Assembly: GCF_028737265.1 (NCBI RefSeq)
Contig: NZ_JAQZAK010000014.1
Location: forward strand, 29,369 to 93,368
Direction of reading: 5' to 3'
Source: Actinomycetospora callitridis
Lineage (GTDB): Bacteria; Actinomycetota; Actinomycetes; Mycobacteriales; Pseudonocardiaceae
Length of the DNA stretch: 64,000 nucleotides
Below the pieces are notes generated by a model. That model was given only the letters and a program-made list of their open reading frames with translations. It searched no databases and was not told the origin of the DNA. The translations under genes and the position numbers were made by a program. Positions 6,750 to 14,485 of this stretch are shown in pieces. The first letter of the stretch is position 1. Each line of letters opens with the position of its first letter.

Positions 6750-8419
6750 CCGGCCGCGAGCGCGGCGCCGCACCCCGGCGCGCGCTCGACAGCGGTCGCG
6801 AGTCCTTCCGCCGGCGGCGGTGGCAGGAGGCCTACGCCGAGCTGTCGCGCGCCGACGACGAGGCCGGACTCGGGACCGCGGATCTCGAACGGCTCGCCAC
6901 GGCCGCCTACCTCACCGGCCGGGACGGGGTGTGCGACGCACTCCGGGAGCGTGGTCATCGGGAGTGCCTGGGCCGCGGCGAGGAGGTCGCGGCCGCCCGG
7001 TGCGCGTTCTGGCTCGGCTTCGGTCTGCTGCTCCGCGGCGAGGAGATCCGGGCCGGCGGGTGGCTGGGTCGCGCGCACCGGGTGCTGGACGCGGGCCGGT
7101 ACGACTGCCCCGAACAGGGCTATCTGCTCGTGCCGGTCGCGATCGCGCAGCTGGGCGCGGGTGATCCCGCGGCGGCGACTGCCACGTATGAACGGGTCGG
7201 CGGGCTCGGCGAGCGCTTCGGCGACCCGGACCTGTGCGCCTTCGGACGACTCGGGCGGGGCGAGGCGCAGGCCGCGGCGGGCAGGTTCCCCGAGGCCGCG
7301 GCGTTGTTCGATGAGGTGATGGTCGCCGCCACGGCGGACGAGCTGTCGCCCGTCGTCGCCGGCATCGCCTACTGCGCGGTGATCCAGGCCTGCCAGGAGA
7401 TCCTCGACCTCCGGCGGGCCCGGGCGTGGACCTCGGCGCTGACGCAGTGGTGCGCCGCCCAGCCCGACCTGGTCCCCTTCCGGGGCCAGTGCCTGGTCCA
7501 CCGGGCCGAGATCCTGGTGCTCCAGGGGGCCTGGTCGGAGGCCGCCGCGGCGGCCGGTCAGGCCTGCGAGCGCCTCGCCGCCCCCTCGGATCGCCACGAG
7601 GCCGAGCCGTCCGGGCACCCGGCGGCGGGCGGGGCGTTCTACCAGGTCGCCGAGCTGCACCGGTTGCACGGGCGTGTCACCGAGGCGGAAGCGGCCTATC
7701 GCGAGTGCGCCCGGTGGGGCCGTCAGCCCCAGCCCGGGCTGGCGCTCTTGCGACTCGCCCAGGGCCGGGGCGACGTGGCGGGCGCGGCGCTGCGGCGTGC
7801 GCTCGCGGAGGCCCCCGCCCCCGACCGGCCCGCGCTGCTGGCCGCGCACGTCGAGGTCCTCCTGGCGGCCGGCGTCACCCCGTCGGCCCGCGCCGCGGCG
7901 GACGAGCTGGCCGTGCTCGCCGGACGGTCGGACGTCGAGCTGCTGCGGGCGATGGCGGCCCAGGCGGCGGGAGCCGTCCTGCGCGCGGAGGGCCGGCCGG
8001 TGGACGCGCTGGCCACCCTGCGCGCGGCCTGGCGTGAGTGGCAGCAGCTCGACGTCCCCTACCACGCGGCCCGGGTCCGGGTGCTCCTCGCGATGACCTG
8101 CCGGGACCTCGGTGACGACGACGCTGCGGAGATGGAGCTCGACGCCGCCCGGCGTGTCTTCGCTGCGCTCGGTGCCGCGCCCGACCTCGCCCGGGTGGCC
8201 GTGCTGACCCGCGCGGTGGACCCGGTGGGCGGCCTGACCGACCGCGAGGTGCAGGTCCTCCGCCTCGTGGCGACCGGCCGGACCAACCGCGTCATCGCCG
8301 CGGACCTGGTCCTCAGTGAGAAGACCGTCGCCCGGCACCTCGCCAACATCTTCGCCAAGGTCGGCGTGTCCTCCCGCGCAGCGGCGACGGCCTACGCCTA
8401 CGAGCACGGGCTCGTGTAG
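6746..8419 (+). CDS. LuxR-type regulator with TPR-like helical repeats
   Basis: A 557-residue protein with a long alpha-helical N-terminal part rich in alanine and arginine that looks like tandem TPR-type helices (roughly residues 15-480). It ends in a LuxR/NarL helix-turn-helix: LTDREVQVLRLVATGRTN, then LVLSEKTVARHLANIFAKVG, to the end. There is no P-loop or receiver domain, so this is a shortened relative of the LAL/MalT-like group. It overlaps the tautomerase gene and so may be co-transcribed with the lower-pathway genes. The signal it senses is unknown. Confidence 0.82.
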   Translation: MTGRERGAAPRRALDSGRESFRRRRWQEAYAELSRADDEAGLGTADLERLATAAYLTGRDGVCDALRERGHRECLGRGEEVAAARCAFWLGFGLLLRGEEIRAGGWLGRAHRVLDAGRYDCPEQGYLLVPVAIAQLGAGDPAAATATYERVGGLGERFGDPDLCAFGRLGRGEAQAAAGRFPEAAALFDEVMVAATADELSPVVAGIAYCAVIQACQEILDLRRARAWTSALTQWCAAQPDLVPFRGQCLVHRAEILVLQGAWSEAAAAAGQACERLAAPSDRHEAEPSGHPAAGGAFYQVAELHRLHGRVTEAEAAYRECARWGRQPQPGLALLRLAQGRGDVAGAALRRALAEAPAPDRPALLAAHVEVLLAAGVTPSARAAADELAVLAGRSDVELLRAMAAQAAGAVLRAEGRPVDALATLRAAWREWQQLDVPYHAARVRVLLAMTCRDLGDDDAAEMELDAARRVFAALGAAPDLARVAVLTRAVDPVGGLTDREVQVLRLVATGRTNRVIAADLVLSEKTVARHLANIFAKVGVSSRAAATAYAYEHGLV

Positions 8420-8541
8420 CCGCTGCACAGAACGGCCCACGCCACCCCCGCACGGCCTGCACATCCCGCCCGATGCGGCGGCGTGCCCGTCGTTCCTACC
8501 GTCGCGGAGTCCCCGGTCGCCCGCGTCGAGGTGAGGCATCG

Positions 8542-9969
8542 ATGTCACCACCCACACCCACTGCCCTGAGCACGACCCCGCTCGACGAGGTCGTGGAGCG
8601 GCTCCGCGCACAGCTGCGCGGCGCGCTGCTCCGTCCGGGAGACGACGGCTTCGGGGACGCGACCGTGCTCTGGAACGGGATGATCGCCAAGACGCCGGCC
8701 CTGGTCGTGCGCCCGACCGGGACCGCCGACGTCGTCGCCGCGGTCGACGCCGCCCGCGAGCACGGGCTCGCGCTCTCGGTCCGGGGCGGGGGCCACCACA
8801 TCGCCGGCACGGCGCTCGTCGACGGCGGGCTGACCCTCGACATGTCGGCCCTGCGCGGGATCGACGTCGACCCGGTGGCCCGCACAGCGACGGTGCAGCC
8901 CGGATGCGTGCTCGGCGAGGTCGACCGCGAGACCCAGCTGCACGGACTCGCGACCCCGCTCGGCTTCATCTCGGAGGTGGGAGTGGCGGGGCTGACGCTC
9001 GGCGGCGGCATGGGCTACCTGAGCCGGCGGTTCGGGTGGACGGTGGACAACCTCCTCGAGGTCGAGATCGTCACGGCCGACGGCCGGGTCCGGCGCGCGA
9101 GCCGGGACGAGTCTCCCGACCTGTTCTGGGCGGTCCGCGGGGCCGGTGCCAACCTCGGCGTCGTCACCTCGTTCACCTTCCGGCTGCATCAGGTCGGGCC
9201 GATCGTCCACGGCGGGCTCATCCTGTGGCCGTTCGACCGGGCCGACGACGTCCTCCGCGCGTACCGCACGATCGCCGCCGAGGCTCCCCGGGAGCTCAGC
9301 GTCTGGATGCTGATGCTGCACGCCCCGCCGGCCCCGTTCGTCCCCGAGCCGTGGCACGGCCGGAAGGTCTGCGCCATGGTCGTCTGCTTCAGCGGCGCCC
9401 CCGAGGACGCGGACGCGGCGCTCGCACCCCTCCGGGCGGTGCCCGACCCGGTCGTCGACCTGGTCGGGCCGATGCCCTACACCGAGGTGCAGTCCTACCT
9501 CGACGACGGCGAGCCCAAGGGCCACCACTACTACTGGAAGAACGAGTTCGTGGCCGAGCTGTCCGACGACCTGCTCAGGGCGACACGGGACCTGTTCGCG
9601 GAGTGTCCGATCCCGGAGGCCGAGATCGGTTTCCTCCACCTCGGCGGAGCCATCGGCGACCACGCGGGAGACGACGGCGCGGTCGGCAACCGCGATGCCC
9701 GCTTCGTCTTCGCGATCACGGGCATGTGGGAGCCGGGCCACCCGGGCGCGGAGGGGTTCCCCGGCTGGGTGCGGACCGGGTGGGAGCGCGTCCGACCGTT
9801 CTCGACCGGTGGGAACTACGTGAACTTCCAGACCGCCGACGAGGGCGACGACAGGGTGCGGGCGACCTACGGTCCCCGGTACGACCGGCTGGCCCGCATC
9901 AAGGAGACCTACGACCGGGACAACGTGTTCCGGTCCAACCGCAACGTCGCTCCCCGTCGACCGAACTGA
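8542..9969 (+). CDS. FAD-linked oxidase, berberine-bridge-enzyme type
   Basis: A 475-residue flavoprotein with a PCMH-type FAD domain. The histidine in SVRGGGHHIAGTALVDGG (about residue 84) is the expected covalent FAD attachment site. The cysteine used for a second FAD bond in bicovalent members is replaced in GFISEVGVAGLTLGGG, so only one covalent bond is predicted. The C-terminal BBE segment with YDRDNVFRSNRN is present. Such enzymes oxidise alcohols, sugars or amines with oxygen. The gene follows the LuxR gene after 122 bases that hold a TACCGT box (about 8500) but no other recognisable element. Confidence 0.88.
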   Translation: MSPPTPTALSTTPLDEVVERLRAQLRGALLRPGDDGFGDATVLWNGMIAKTPALVVRPTGTADVVAAVDAAREHGLALSVRGGGHHIAGTALVDGGLTLDMSALRGIDVDPVARTATVQPGCVLGEVDRETQLHGLATPLGFISEVGVAGLTLGGGMGYLSRRFGWTVDNLLEVEIVTADGRVRRASRDESPDLFWAVRGAGANLGVVTSFTFRLHQVGPIVHGGLILWPFDRADDVLRAYRTIAAEAPRELSVWMLMLHAPPAPFVPEPWHGRKVCAMVVCFSGAPEDADAALAPLRAVPDPVVDLVGPMPYTEVQSYLDDGEPKGHHYYWKNEFVAELSDDLLRATRDLFAECPIPEAEIGFLHLGGAIGDHAGDDGAVGNRDARFVFAITGMWEPGHPGAEGFPGWVRTGWERVRPFSTGGNYVNFQTADEGDDRVRATYGPRYDRLARIKETYDRDNVFRSNRNVAPRRPN

Positions 9970-9974
9970 GCTTC

Positions 9975-10006
9975 ATACCTTGTGCGGCATATGCCCTACG
10001 AGGCAT
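9975..10006. promoter_or_regulatory. Imperfect 16+16 bp palindrome at the ArsR start (probable autoregulatory operator)
   Basis: The arms ATACCTTGTGCGGCAT and ATGCCCTACGAGGCAT pair at 12 of 16 positions around a central GGCATATGCC. The dyad covers the only possible upstream ATG (10005) and ends ten bases before the GTG used here as the start. This is the usual arrangement for an ArsR-type repressor that blocks its own promoter. Confidence 0.55.
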
Positions 10007-10016
10007 GCTCGGCGCC

Positions 10017-10367
10017 GTGACCACCGAGCCGGACACCGGGACGTGGGCGGCGCTCGCCGACCCGCACCGGCGGGCGATGCTGGGCCTGCTGCGCGAGCGG
10101 CCCCGGGCGGTCGGCGAGCTCGTCGACGCCCTGGCCCTCAGCCAGCCCAGCACGTCGAAGCACCTGCGGGTGCTGCGCGAGGCGGGGCTGGTGCGCGCGC
10201 GTGCCGACGCCCAGCGCCGGGTCTACGAGATCGACCCGGCGCCGCTGGCCGCGCTCGACGTCTGGCTCGCGCCCTACCGGCGGATGTGGTCCGACAGCCT
10301 CGACGCCCTCGGGCGGCGCCTCGACGAGACCTCCCCCCTGCCCGGCGTCTGGAAGGACACCCCGTGA
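10017..10367 (+). CDS. ArsR-family transcriptional regulator
   Basis: A 116-residue winged-helix repressor: ALADPHRRAMLGLLRERP, then ALSQPSTSKHLRVLREAGLV as the recognition region, then RRVYEIDPAPLAALDVWL. It lacks the metal-binding CVC motif, and the C-terminal helix (YRRMWSDSLDALGRRL) is typical of the non-metal ArsR group linked to AHSA1/SRPBCC proteins. The GTG at 10017 is preferred over the ATG at 10005 because the latter lies within the palindrome. Its stop overlaps the next gene by four bases, so the pair forms an operon. Confidence 0.88.
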   Translation: MTTEPDTGTWAALADPHRRAMLGLLRERPRAVGELVDALALSQPSTSKHLRVLREAGLVRARADAQRRVYEIDPAPLAALDVWLAPYRRMWSDSLDALGRRLDETSPLPGVWKDTP

Positions 10368-10876
10368 ACCCCACCGGCAGCTACCTCGAGATCGACGGAC
10401 GGCCCGCCCTGCGCTTCGTCCGCGAGTACCAGCACCCCGCCGAGCGGGTGTTCGTGCTGCTCACCGACCCCGACGAGCTCGCGCACTGGTTCCCGGCGAA
10501 GGTCGCGGCGCCGACCTGGTCGGCGGGCGCGACGGTGACGTTCACCTTCGAGGCCGACGGCGACGGCGGGACCGGCACGGTCCTCGCCCACGAGCCGCCG
10601 CACCGGGTCGCGTTCTCGTGGGAGGGCGAGGAGCTGTGGTTCACCCTCGAGACGCTGCGCGACGGCCGGTCGCGGCTGACGTTCACCCACCTCATGGACG
10701 AGCGGGACGCGGCGTCGCGCAACGCCGCCGGGTGGGACGTCTCCCTCGAGGCCCTCACCGCCGCGCTCGACGGGACGCCGGGCACGGCGCCGGGCGGGCG
10801 CAGCCCTGACTGGGAGGAACTCTACGAGGGCTACGTCGCCGCCGGCGTGCCCTCGGGTGCACCGATCCCCGGCTGA
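10364..10876 (+). CDS. SRPBCC / AHSA1-domain protein
   Basis: A 170-residue START-like ligand-binding protein. ALRFVREYQHPAERVFVLLT and DELAHWFPAK are typical of the Aha1 C-terminal-like (SRPBCC) family, followed by FTLETLRDGRSRLTFTH and GWDVSLEALTAALDG. It starts at GTG 10364 within the GTGA overlap with the ArsR stop. ArsR-AHSA1 pairs are common in actinobacteria. The protein probably binds a small hydrophobic molecule, but the ligand is unknown. Confidence 0.88.
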   Translation: MNPTGSYLEIDGRPALRFVREYQHPAERVFVLLTDPDELAHWFPAKVAAPTWSAGATVTFTFEADGDGGTGTVLAHEPPHRVAFSWEGEELWFTLETLRDGRSRLTFTHLMDERDAASRNAAGWDVSLEALTAALDGTPGTAPGGRSPDWEELYEGYVAAGVPSGAPIPG

Positions 10877-10883
10877 CGGCTCG

Positions 10884-10946
10884 CGACGACGGGCACGTTC
10901 CGCAGGCGGACGCACGAGTCGATCATGCCGAACGTGCCCCTCGTCG
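10884..10946. repeat. Inverted repeat, 17-bp arms with a 29-bp loop
   Basis: Arms at 10884-10900 and 10930-10946 (CGACGACGGGCACGTTC and its near-perfect complement, one mismatch) lie in the 130-base gap between the AHSA1 gene and the pentapeptide-repeat gene. It may act as a terminator hairpin or as paired regulator sites. No U-tract follows. Confidence 0.4.
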
Positions 10947-11006
10947 GCGGCGGCCCCGACGGGCGGGGACCCGCGCCGTCGGCCCCGGCGGGCAGACTCG
11001 GCCACC

Positions 11007-11732
11007 GTGACCGATCCCCTCGACGCCCTGGACGCCGGCCCCGAGGTGACGGACGCCGACCTCACCGGCGCCGACCCCGAGCGCGTCCGCGACCGGCTCG
11101 AGCGCGGGCACGGCACGCCGTGGGTGCTGCGGCGCTGCGTCCTCGACGAGCTCGACCTCTCCGGGGTCGACCTCACCGGCGCGACGCTCGACCGCGTCCG
11201 GGCCACCGGGGTGCGGTTGCGCGGCGCGGTGCTCGACGGGGTGCGGGTGGACGGCGGGTCGCTGGCCGCCGCCCAGATGCTCGACGCCGACCTCACCGAC
11301 GCCGTCCTCACCGGCGTCGACCTCTCCCGCGCCCAGCTGGTCGGCGCCCACCTCACCGACACGACGTTCCGCGACTGCCGGATGGTCGGCGTCGACCTCT
11401 CGGGCCTGCGCGACCTCGCGGTCAGCTTCACCGTCGACGGCTGCTCGCTCGCCCTGGCCCGCCTCGCCGACTCCCACCTGCGCGGGTGGCGCCTCGACCG
11501 CGTCGACCTCTCCGATGCCGACCTCTCGGGCGCCGACCTGCGCGACGTCGTCCTCACCGACTCGAAGCTGCGTGGCACCGACCTGACCCACGCCCGGCTC
11601 ACCGGGGCCGACCTGCGCGGCGCCGACCTCGGCGAGATCACCCCGGAGACGCCCGCGGTCCTGCGCGGCGCGATCGTGTCGACCGAGCAGGCCGCCGACG
11701 TCTGTCGCGCCCTGGGCCTCCAGGTGGTCTGA
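11007..11732 (+). CDS. Pentapeptide-repeat protein
   Basis: A 241-residue protein built mostly from A(D/N)LXX-type pentapeptide repeats: about 25 consecutive units such as DLSGV, DLTGA, DLSDA, DLSGA and DLRDV from about residue 45 to 220. These form a right-handed quadrilateral beta-helix. Some relatives mimic DNA and protect gyrase from quinolones (Qnr, MfpA), while most have no known role. A short N-terminal stretch precedes the helix. The GTG start at 11007 is the first in frame. It converges on the formyltransferase-like gene with a four-base gap. Confidence 0.9.
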   Translation: MTDPLDALDAGPEVTDADLTGADPERVRDRLERGHGTPWVLRRCVLDELDLSGVDLTGATLDRVRATGVRLRGAVLDGVRVDGGSLAAAQMLDADLTDAVLTGVDLSRAQLVGAHLTDTTFRDCRMVGVDLSGLRDLAVSFTVDGCSLALARLADSHLRGWRLDRVDLSDADLSGADLRDVVLTDSKLRGTDLTHARLTGADLRGADLGEITPETPAVLRGAIVSTEQAADVCRALGLQVV

Positions 11733-11736
11733 ATCC

Positions 11737-12642
11737 TCAGGTGCTCGGGGTCGTCAGGCGGTCCCCGCGCCGCAGGACGGCTCCCTCGGCGAGACGCCGG
11801 GGCCGGACCCACTCGTCCGCGGTGGCGACGAGCGGGCCCTCGTCGTCCTCGGCCACCTCGCCGGGGGGACGACCCGCGCACGACCGTCCGGTCGCCGCCA
11901 CGCGGACCACCCCGATCTCCTCGGCACCGTCGCGCAGCGTGCGCGGCACGCCCCACGGGGAGGGGTAGGGCCCGTAGTCGCAGGCCCGGACGAAGTCGAC
12001 GACCTCGCGGGCCGGGGCCGTCCAGGGCACCCAGCCGTCGTGCGGCACACCGCGTCCGAAGTAGCGGCGGGCCGTGTGGTCCTGGGGGTGCCGGGGCACG
12101 ACGCCGTCCTCGAGGTGACCGAGGAGCCGGTCGACGAGCTCCTGCCCGTGCGCCACGCAGCGCACCGCGACGGTGAGCGCCGTGTCGTCCGGGGTGATCG
12201 GGAAGCGCACCTCGTCCACGACGTCACCGGTGTCGATGCCGGGCTCCATCCAGTGCAGCGTCACGCCGTGCTGCTCGTGCCCCCGTGCCACGGCCCAGCT
12301 GGGGGCGTTGAGCCCGGCGACCTCGGGCAGCGGCCCGGGGTGCAGGTTGAACGCGCCGACGCGGGGTGCGTCGAGGACCTCGGGGCGCACGAGGTGCAGC
12401 GAGTGGACGTTGAGCAGGACGTCGACGCCCCGCTCGCGGAGGTCGTCGGCCAGCTCCGGGTCGCGGACGCGCTCGGCGGGCAGCGTCGGCACCCCGAGCT
12501 CGGCGGCGGCCGACGCCACGGACACGCCGGGCGCGGTCGCGTCGCTCGCCGTCAGCACGACGCGCAGACGGTGATCGCTGCGCGCGATGCGCTGCAGCGT
12601 GCGGACCCCTGCCGCCTCCTCGGCCACGAGTGCGACCTCCAT
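11737..12642 (-). CDS. Formyltransferase-family protein (methionyl-tRNA formyltransferase-like)
   Basis: A 301-residue protein with the formyltransferase core. NLHPGPLPEVAG (about residue 107) supplies the active-site histidine, and HGVTLHWMEPGIDTGDVV (about 134-151) matches the conserved H...D motif of Fmt, ArnA and GART-type enzymes that use 10-formyl-THF. The C-terminal region beginning WTAPAREVVDFVRACDYGPYP matches the Fmt-like C-terminal domain found in sugar or amino-acid N-formyltransferases. The ATG at 12642 is preceded by AAAGGG, which lies in a predicted hairpin. It is a single gene, divergent from a hydrolase. Confidence 0.82.
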   Translation of the reverse strand: MEVALVAEEAAGVRTLQRIARSDHRLRVVLTASDATAPGVSVASAAAELGVPTLPAERVRDPELADDLRERGVDVLLNVHSLHLVRPEVLDAPRVGAFNLHPGPLPEVAGLNAPSWAVARGHEQHGVTLHWMEPGIDTGDVVDEVRFPITPDDTALTVAVRCVAHGQELVDRLLGHLEDGVVPRHPQDHTARRYFGRGVPHDGWVPWTAPAREVVDFVRACDYGPYPSPWGVPRTLRDGAEEIGVVRVAATGRSCAGRPPGEVAEDDEGPLVATADEWVRPRRLAEGAVLRRGDRLTTPST

Positions 12643-12650
12643 GAGCACCA

Positions 12651-12683
12651 CCCTTTCGTGGTGGCTATCCCTACCAGAAAGGG
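12651..12683 (-). promoter_or_regulatory. Hairpin that would sequester the formyltransferase ribosome-binding site
   Basis: CCCTTTC (12651-12657) pairs with GAAAGGG (12677-12683), and the inner TGGTGG/CTACCA adds about six more pairs around a six-base loop. In the minus-strand transcript the 3' arm contains AAAGGG, the Shine-Dalgarno sequence about eight bases before the ATG at 12642. The hairpin could therefore control translation, or it could be an operator in the divergent promoter region. Confidence 0.45.
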
Positions 12684-12733
12684 ACATATCGGCACGAAAG
12701 ACCCAGGACGACGGGCTGCGGCACACTGCGCGG

Positions 12734-13552
12734 GTGATCCGCCGCGTCGCCGTCGCCGTCGGCGTGGTCCTGACCGTCGTCGTGCTGCTGGTCGGGAGCC
12801 TCTGGCTCTTCCAGCGCGAGCTGGTCTACGTCCCCTCCCCCGGTCCGGTGCCGCCGGCGGCGACGGCCGTGGCCCGCGGGCAGGACGTCGTGCTGACCAC
12901 GGACGACGACGTGCGGCTCGGCGCGTGGTTCATCCCCGCGAGCGGCCCGCGGCGGGACGTGACGGTGCTGGTGGCGAACGGCAACGCCGGCGACCGCTCG
13001 ATGCGGGCGCCCCTGGCGGCGGCCCTGAGCGCCCGGGGCCTCGACGTGCTGCTCTTCGACTACCGCGGCTTCGGCGGCAACCCGGGGAGCCCGAGCGAAG
13101 AGGGCCTGTACGCCGACGCCCGCGCCGCGCGCGACCACCTCGCCCGCGACCGCGGCGTCCCGCCGCAGCGGATGCTCTACCTCGGCGAGAGCCTGGGCTC
13201 GGCGGTCGTCGCCCGCCTCGCGACCGAGTCGCCGGTCGGCGGCATGGTCCTGCGCTCGCCGTCGGTCGACCTCCCCGCCGTCGGCGAGCGGATCTACCCC
13301 TACCTCCCGGTGCGCGCCCTGCTGACCGACCGCTTCCCGGTCGCCGAGCCGGTCGCCCGGGCCGGGGTGCCGACGACGGTCGTGCTCGGCGAGGCCGACA
13401 GCCTCGTCCCGCCCGCCCAGAGCCGGGCGGTGGCCGACGCCGCCGGTGCGCCGGTCGTCGCCGTCCCGGGTGCCGACCACAACGACGCGGCGCTGAGCCA
13501 CGGCCCGGCGGTCGTCGACGCCGTCGTCGACCGCGCGACGGCGTTGGGCTGA
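12734..13552 (+). CDS. Membrane-anchored alpha/beta hydrolase (ABHD17/BEM46-like)
   Basis: A 272-residue protein whose first 25 residues form a hydrophobic anchor (VAVAVGVVLTVVVLLVGSLW) after a VIRR start. The hydrolase fold follows: the oxyanion region near NGNAGDRS, the nucleophile in YLGESLGSAVV (about residue 157), an aspartate in VLGEADSLVPP and a histidine in GADHND. It probably sits on the outer face of the membrane or in the envelope and hydrolyses an ester or thioester. The substrate is not evident. GTG 12734 is the only start that keeps the anchor. Confidence 0.85.
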   Translation: MIRRVAVAVGVVLTVVVLLVGSLWLFQRELVYVPSPGPVPPAATAVARGQDVVLTTDDDVRLGAWFIPASGPRRDVTVLVANGNAGDRSMRAPLAAALSARGLDVLLFDYRGFGGNPGSPSEEGLYADARAARDHLARDRGVPPQRMLYLGESLGSAVVARLATESPVGGMVLRSPSVDLPAVGERIYPYLPVRALLTDRFPVAEPVARAGVPTTVVLGEADSLVPPAQSRAVADAAGAPVVAVPGADHNDAALSHGPAVVDAVVDRATALG

Positions 13553-13577
13553 GGTGCCGGCCAGGACGCGACGAGAT

Positions 13578-14339
13578 CTACAGGCCGCGCCGAGCCCCCA
13601 TGTCCAGGGCCAGGGTCGAGCCCGTCAGCGCCGAGGCCTCGGGGTCGAGGAGGGTCGCGACGGCCCAGCCGACCTGCTCGGGCGTGACCAGCGCGCCCAG
13701 GGGCGACTCGGCGCAGCGCTCGGCGAGGATGTCCTCCACGTCGACACCGCGCGCCGCGGCCCGGTCGGCGGAGAGCCGGCGCAGGCGGTCGGTGTCGGCC
13801 GGGCCGGGGGCGACGAGGTGCGCGGTGATCCCCCGCGGCCCGTAGGCGTCGGCGAGCTGGCGCACGAGGTTCGCCAGCGCGGCGTTCGTGACGCCCGCGC
13901 CCGGGACGTGCGGCGACGGCTCGGCGCCGTAGTGCCCGCCGAGCGCCACGAGCCGCGAGCCCTCCGCCAGCCACGGGTCGGCGGCGCGGACGAGGCGCAG
14001 CATCCCGCCGACCTTGAGCGCCACCGCCGCCCCGAGCGCCGCGGGCTCGACGACGTCCAGGCCGCCCACCGCCGGCAGGCCGGCCGCCTGCACGACCATC
14101 CCGACGGGCGCGTCCCACACGGTCAGGCCGTCGGCGATCGCCTGTTGGGCGCCGTCATCGCCGATGTCCGCCGCGCACCCCACGACGCCCGAGTCGTCGG
14201 CGCTCAGGGCGTCGAGCGACCCCGCCGAGCGGGCCACGGCCAGCACCGGGACGCCGCGGGAGCGCAGGCGGCGCACGATCGCACCCCCGAGGGCGCCGGT
14301 CGCGCCGACGACGACGGCCAGGGGTTCGCTCGTCTCCAC
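13578..14339 (-). CDS. Atypical short-chain dehydrogenase/reductase without the YxxxK motif
   Basis: A 253-residue Rossmann protein with the SDR glycine motif VVVGATGALGGAIV at the N-terminus and the family layout through MVVQAAG and a final LTGSTLALDMGA. Where a classical SDR has a YxxxK pair, this protein reads GAGVTNAALANLV, so both the catalytic tyrosine and lysine are missing. It may be an NAD(P)-binding non-catalytic or atypical member. The start is ATG 14339. It converges on the hydrolase gene and is divergent from the aryl-phosphate-synthase-like operon. Confidence 0.75.
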   Translation of the reverse strand: METSEPLAVVVGATGALGGAIVRRLRSRGVPVLAVARSAGSLDALSADDSGVVGCAADIGDDGAQQAIADGLTVWDAPVGMVVQAAGLPAVGGLDVVEPAALGAAVALKVGGMLRLVRAADPWLAEGSRLVALGGHYGAEPSPHVPGAGVTNAALANLVRQLADAYGPRGITAHLVAPGPADTDRLRRLSADRAAARGVDVEDILAERCAESPLGALVTPEQVGWAVATLLDPEASALTGSTLALDMGARRGL

Positions 14340-14401
14340 GGGCCGCGACCCTAGGCGTCACCCGGGGAGACCACCCAGGCGCCCGTTCGGCGGCGGGCAA
14401 C

Positions 14402-14418
14402 GTTCCCAGGGGTGGAAC
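14402..14418. promoter_or_regulatory. 17-bp dyad GTTCC-N7-GGAAC (candidate IclR-type operator, site 1)
   Basis: GTTCC CAGGGGT GGAAC lies 67 bases before the start of the PEP-synthase-like operon; the dyad extends to ACGTTCC/GGAACGT (14400-14420). The same spaced dyad occurs at 35904-35920 before the catechol dioxygenase operon, and with one mismatch at 44778-44794. Confidence 0.55.
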
Positions 14419-14485
14419 GTGTTGCTTGCCTCACACTGCCGCTGGGATGAACGGTGACGTGGCGCTCATCGTCGAGGAGGAACAG

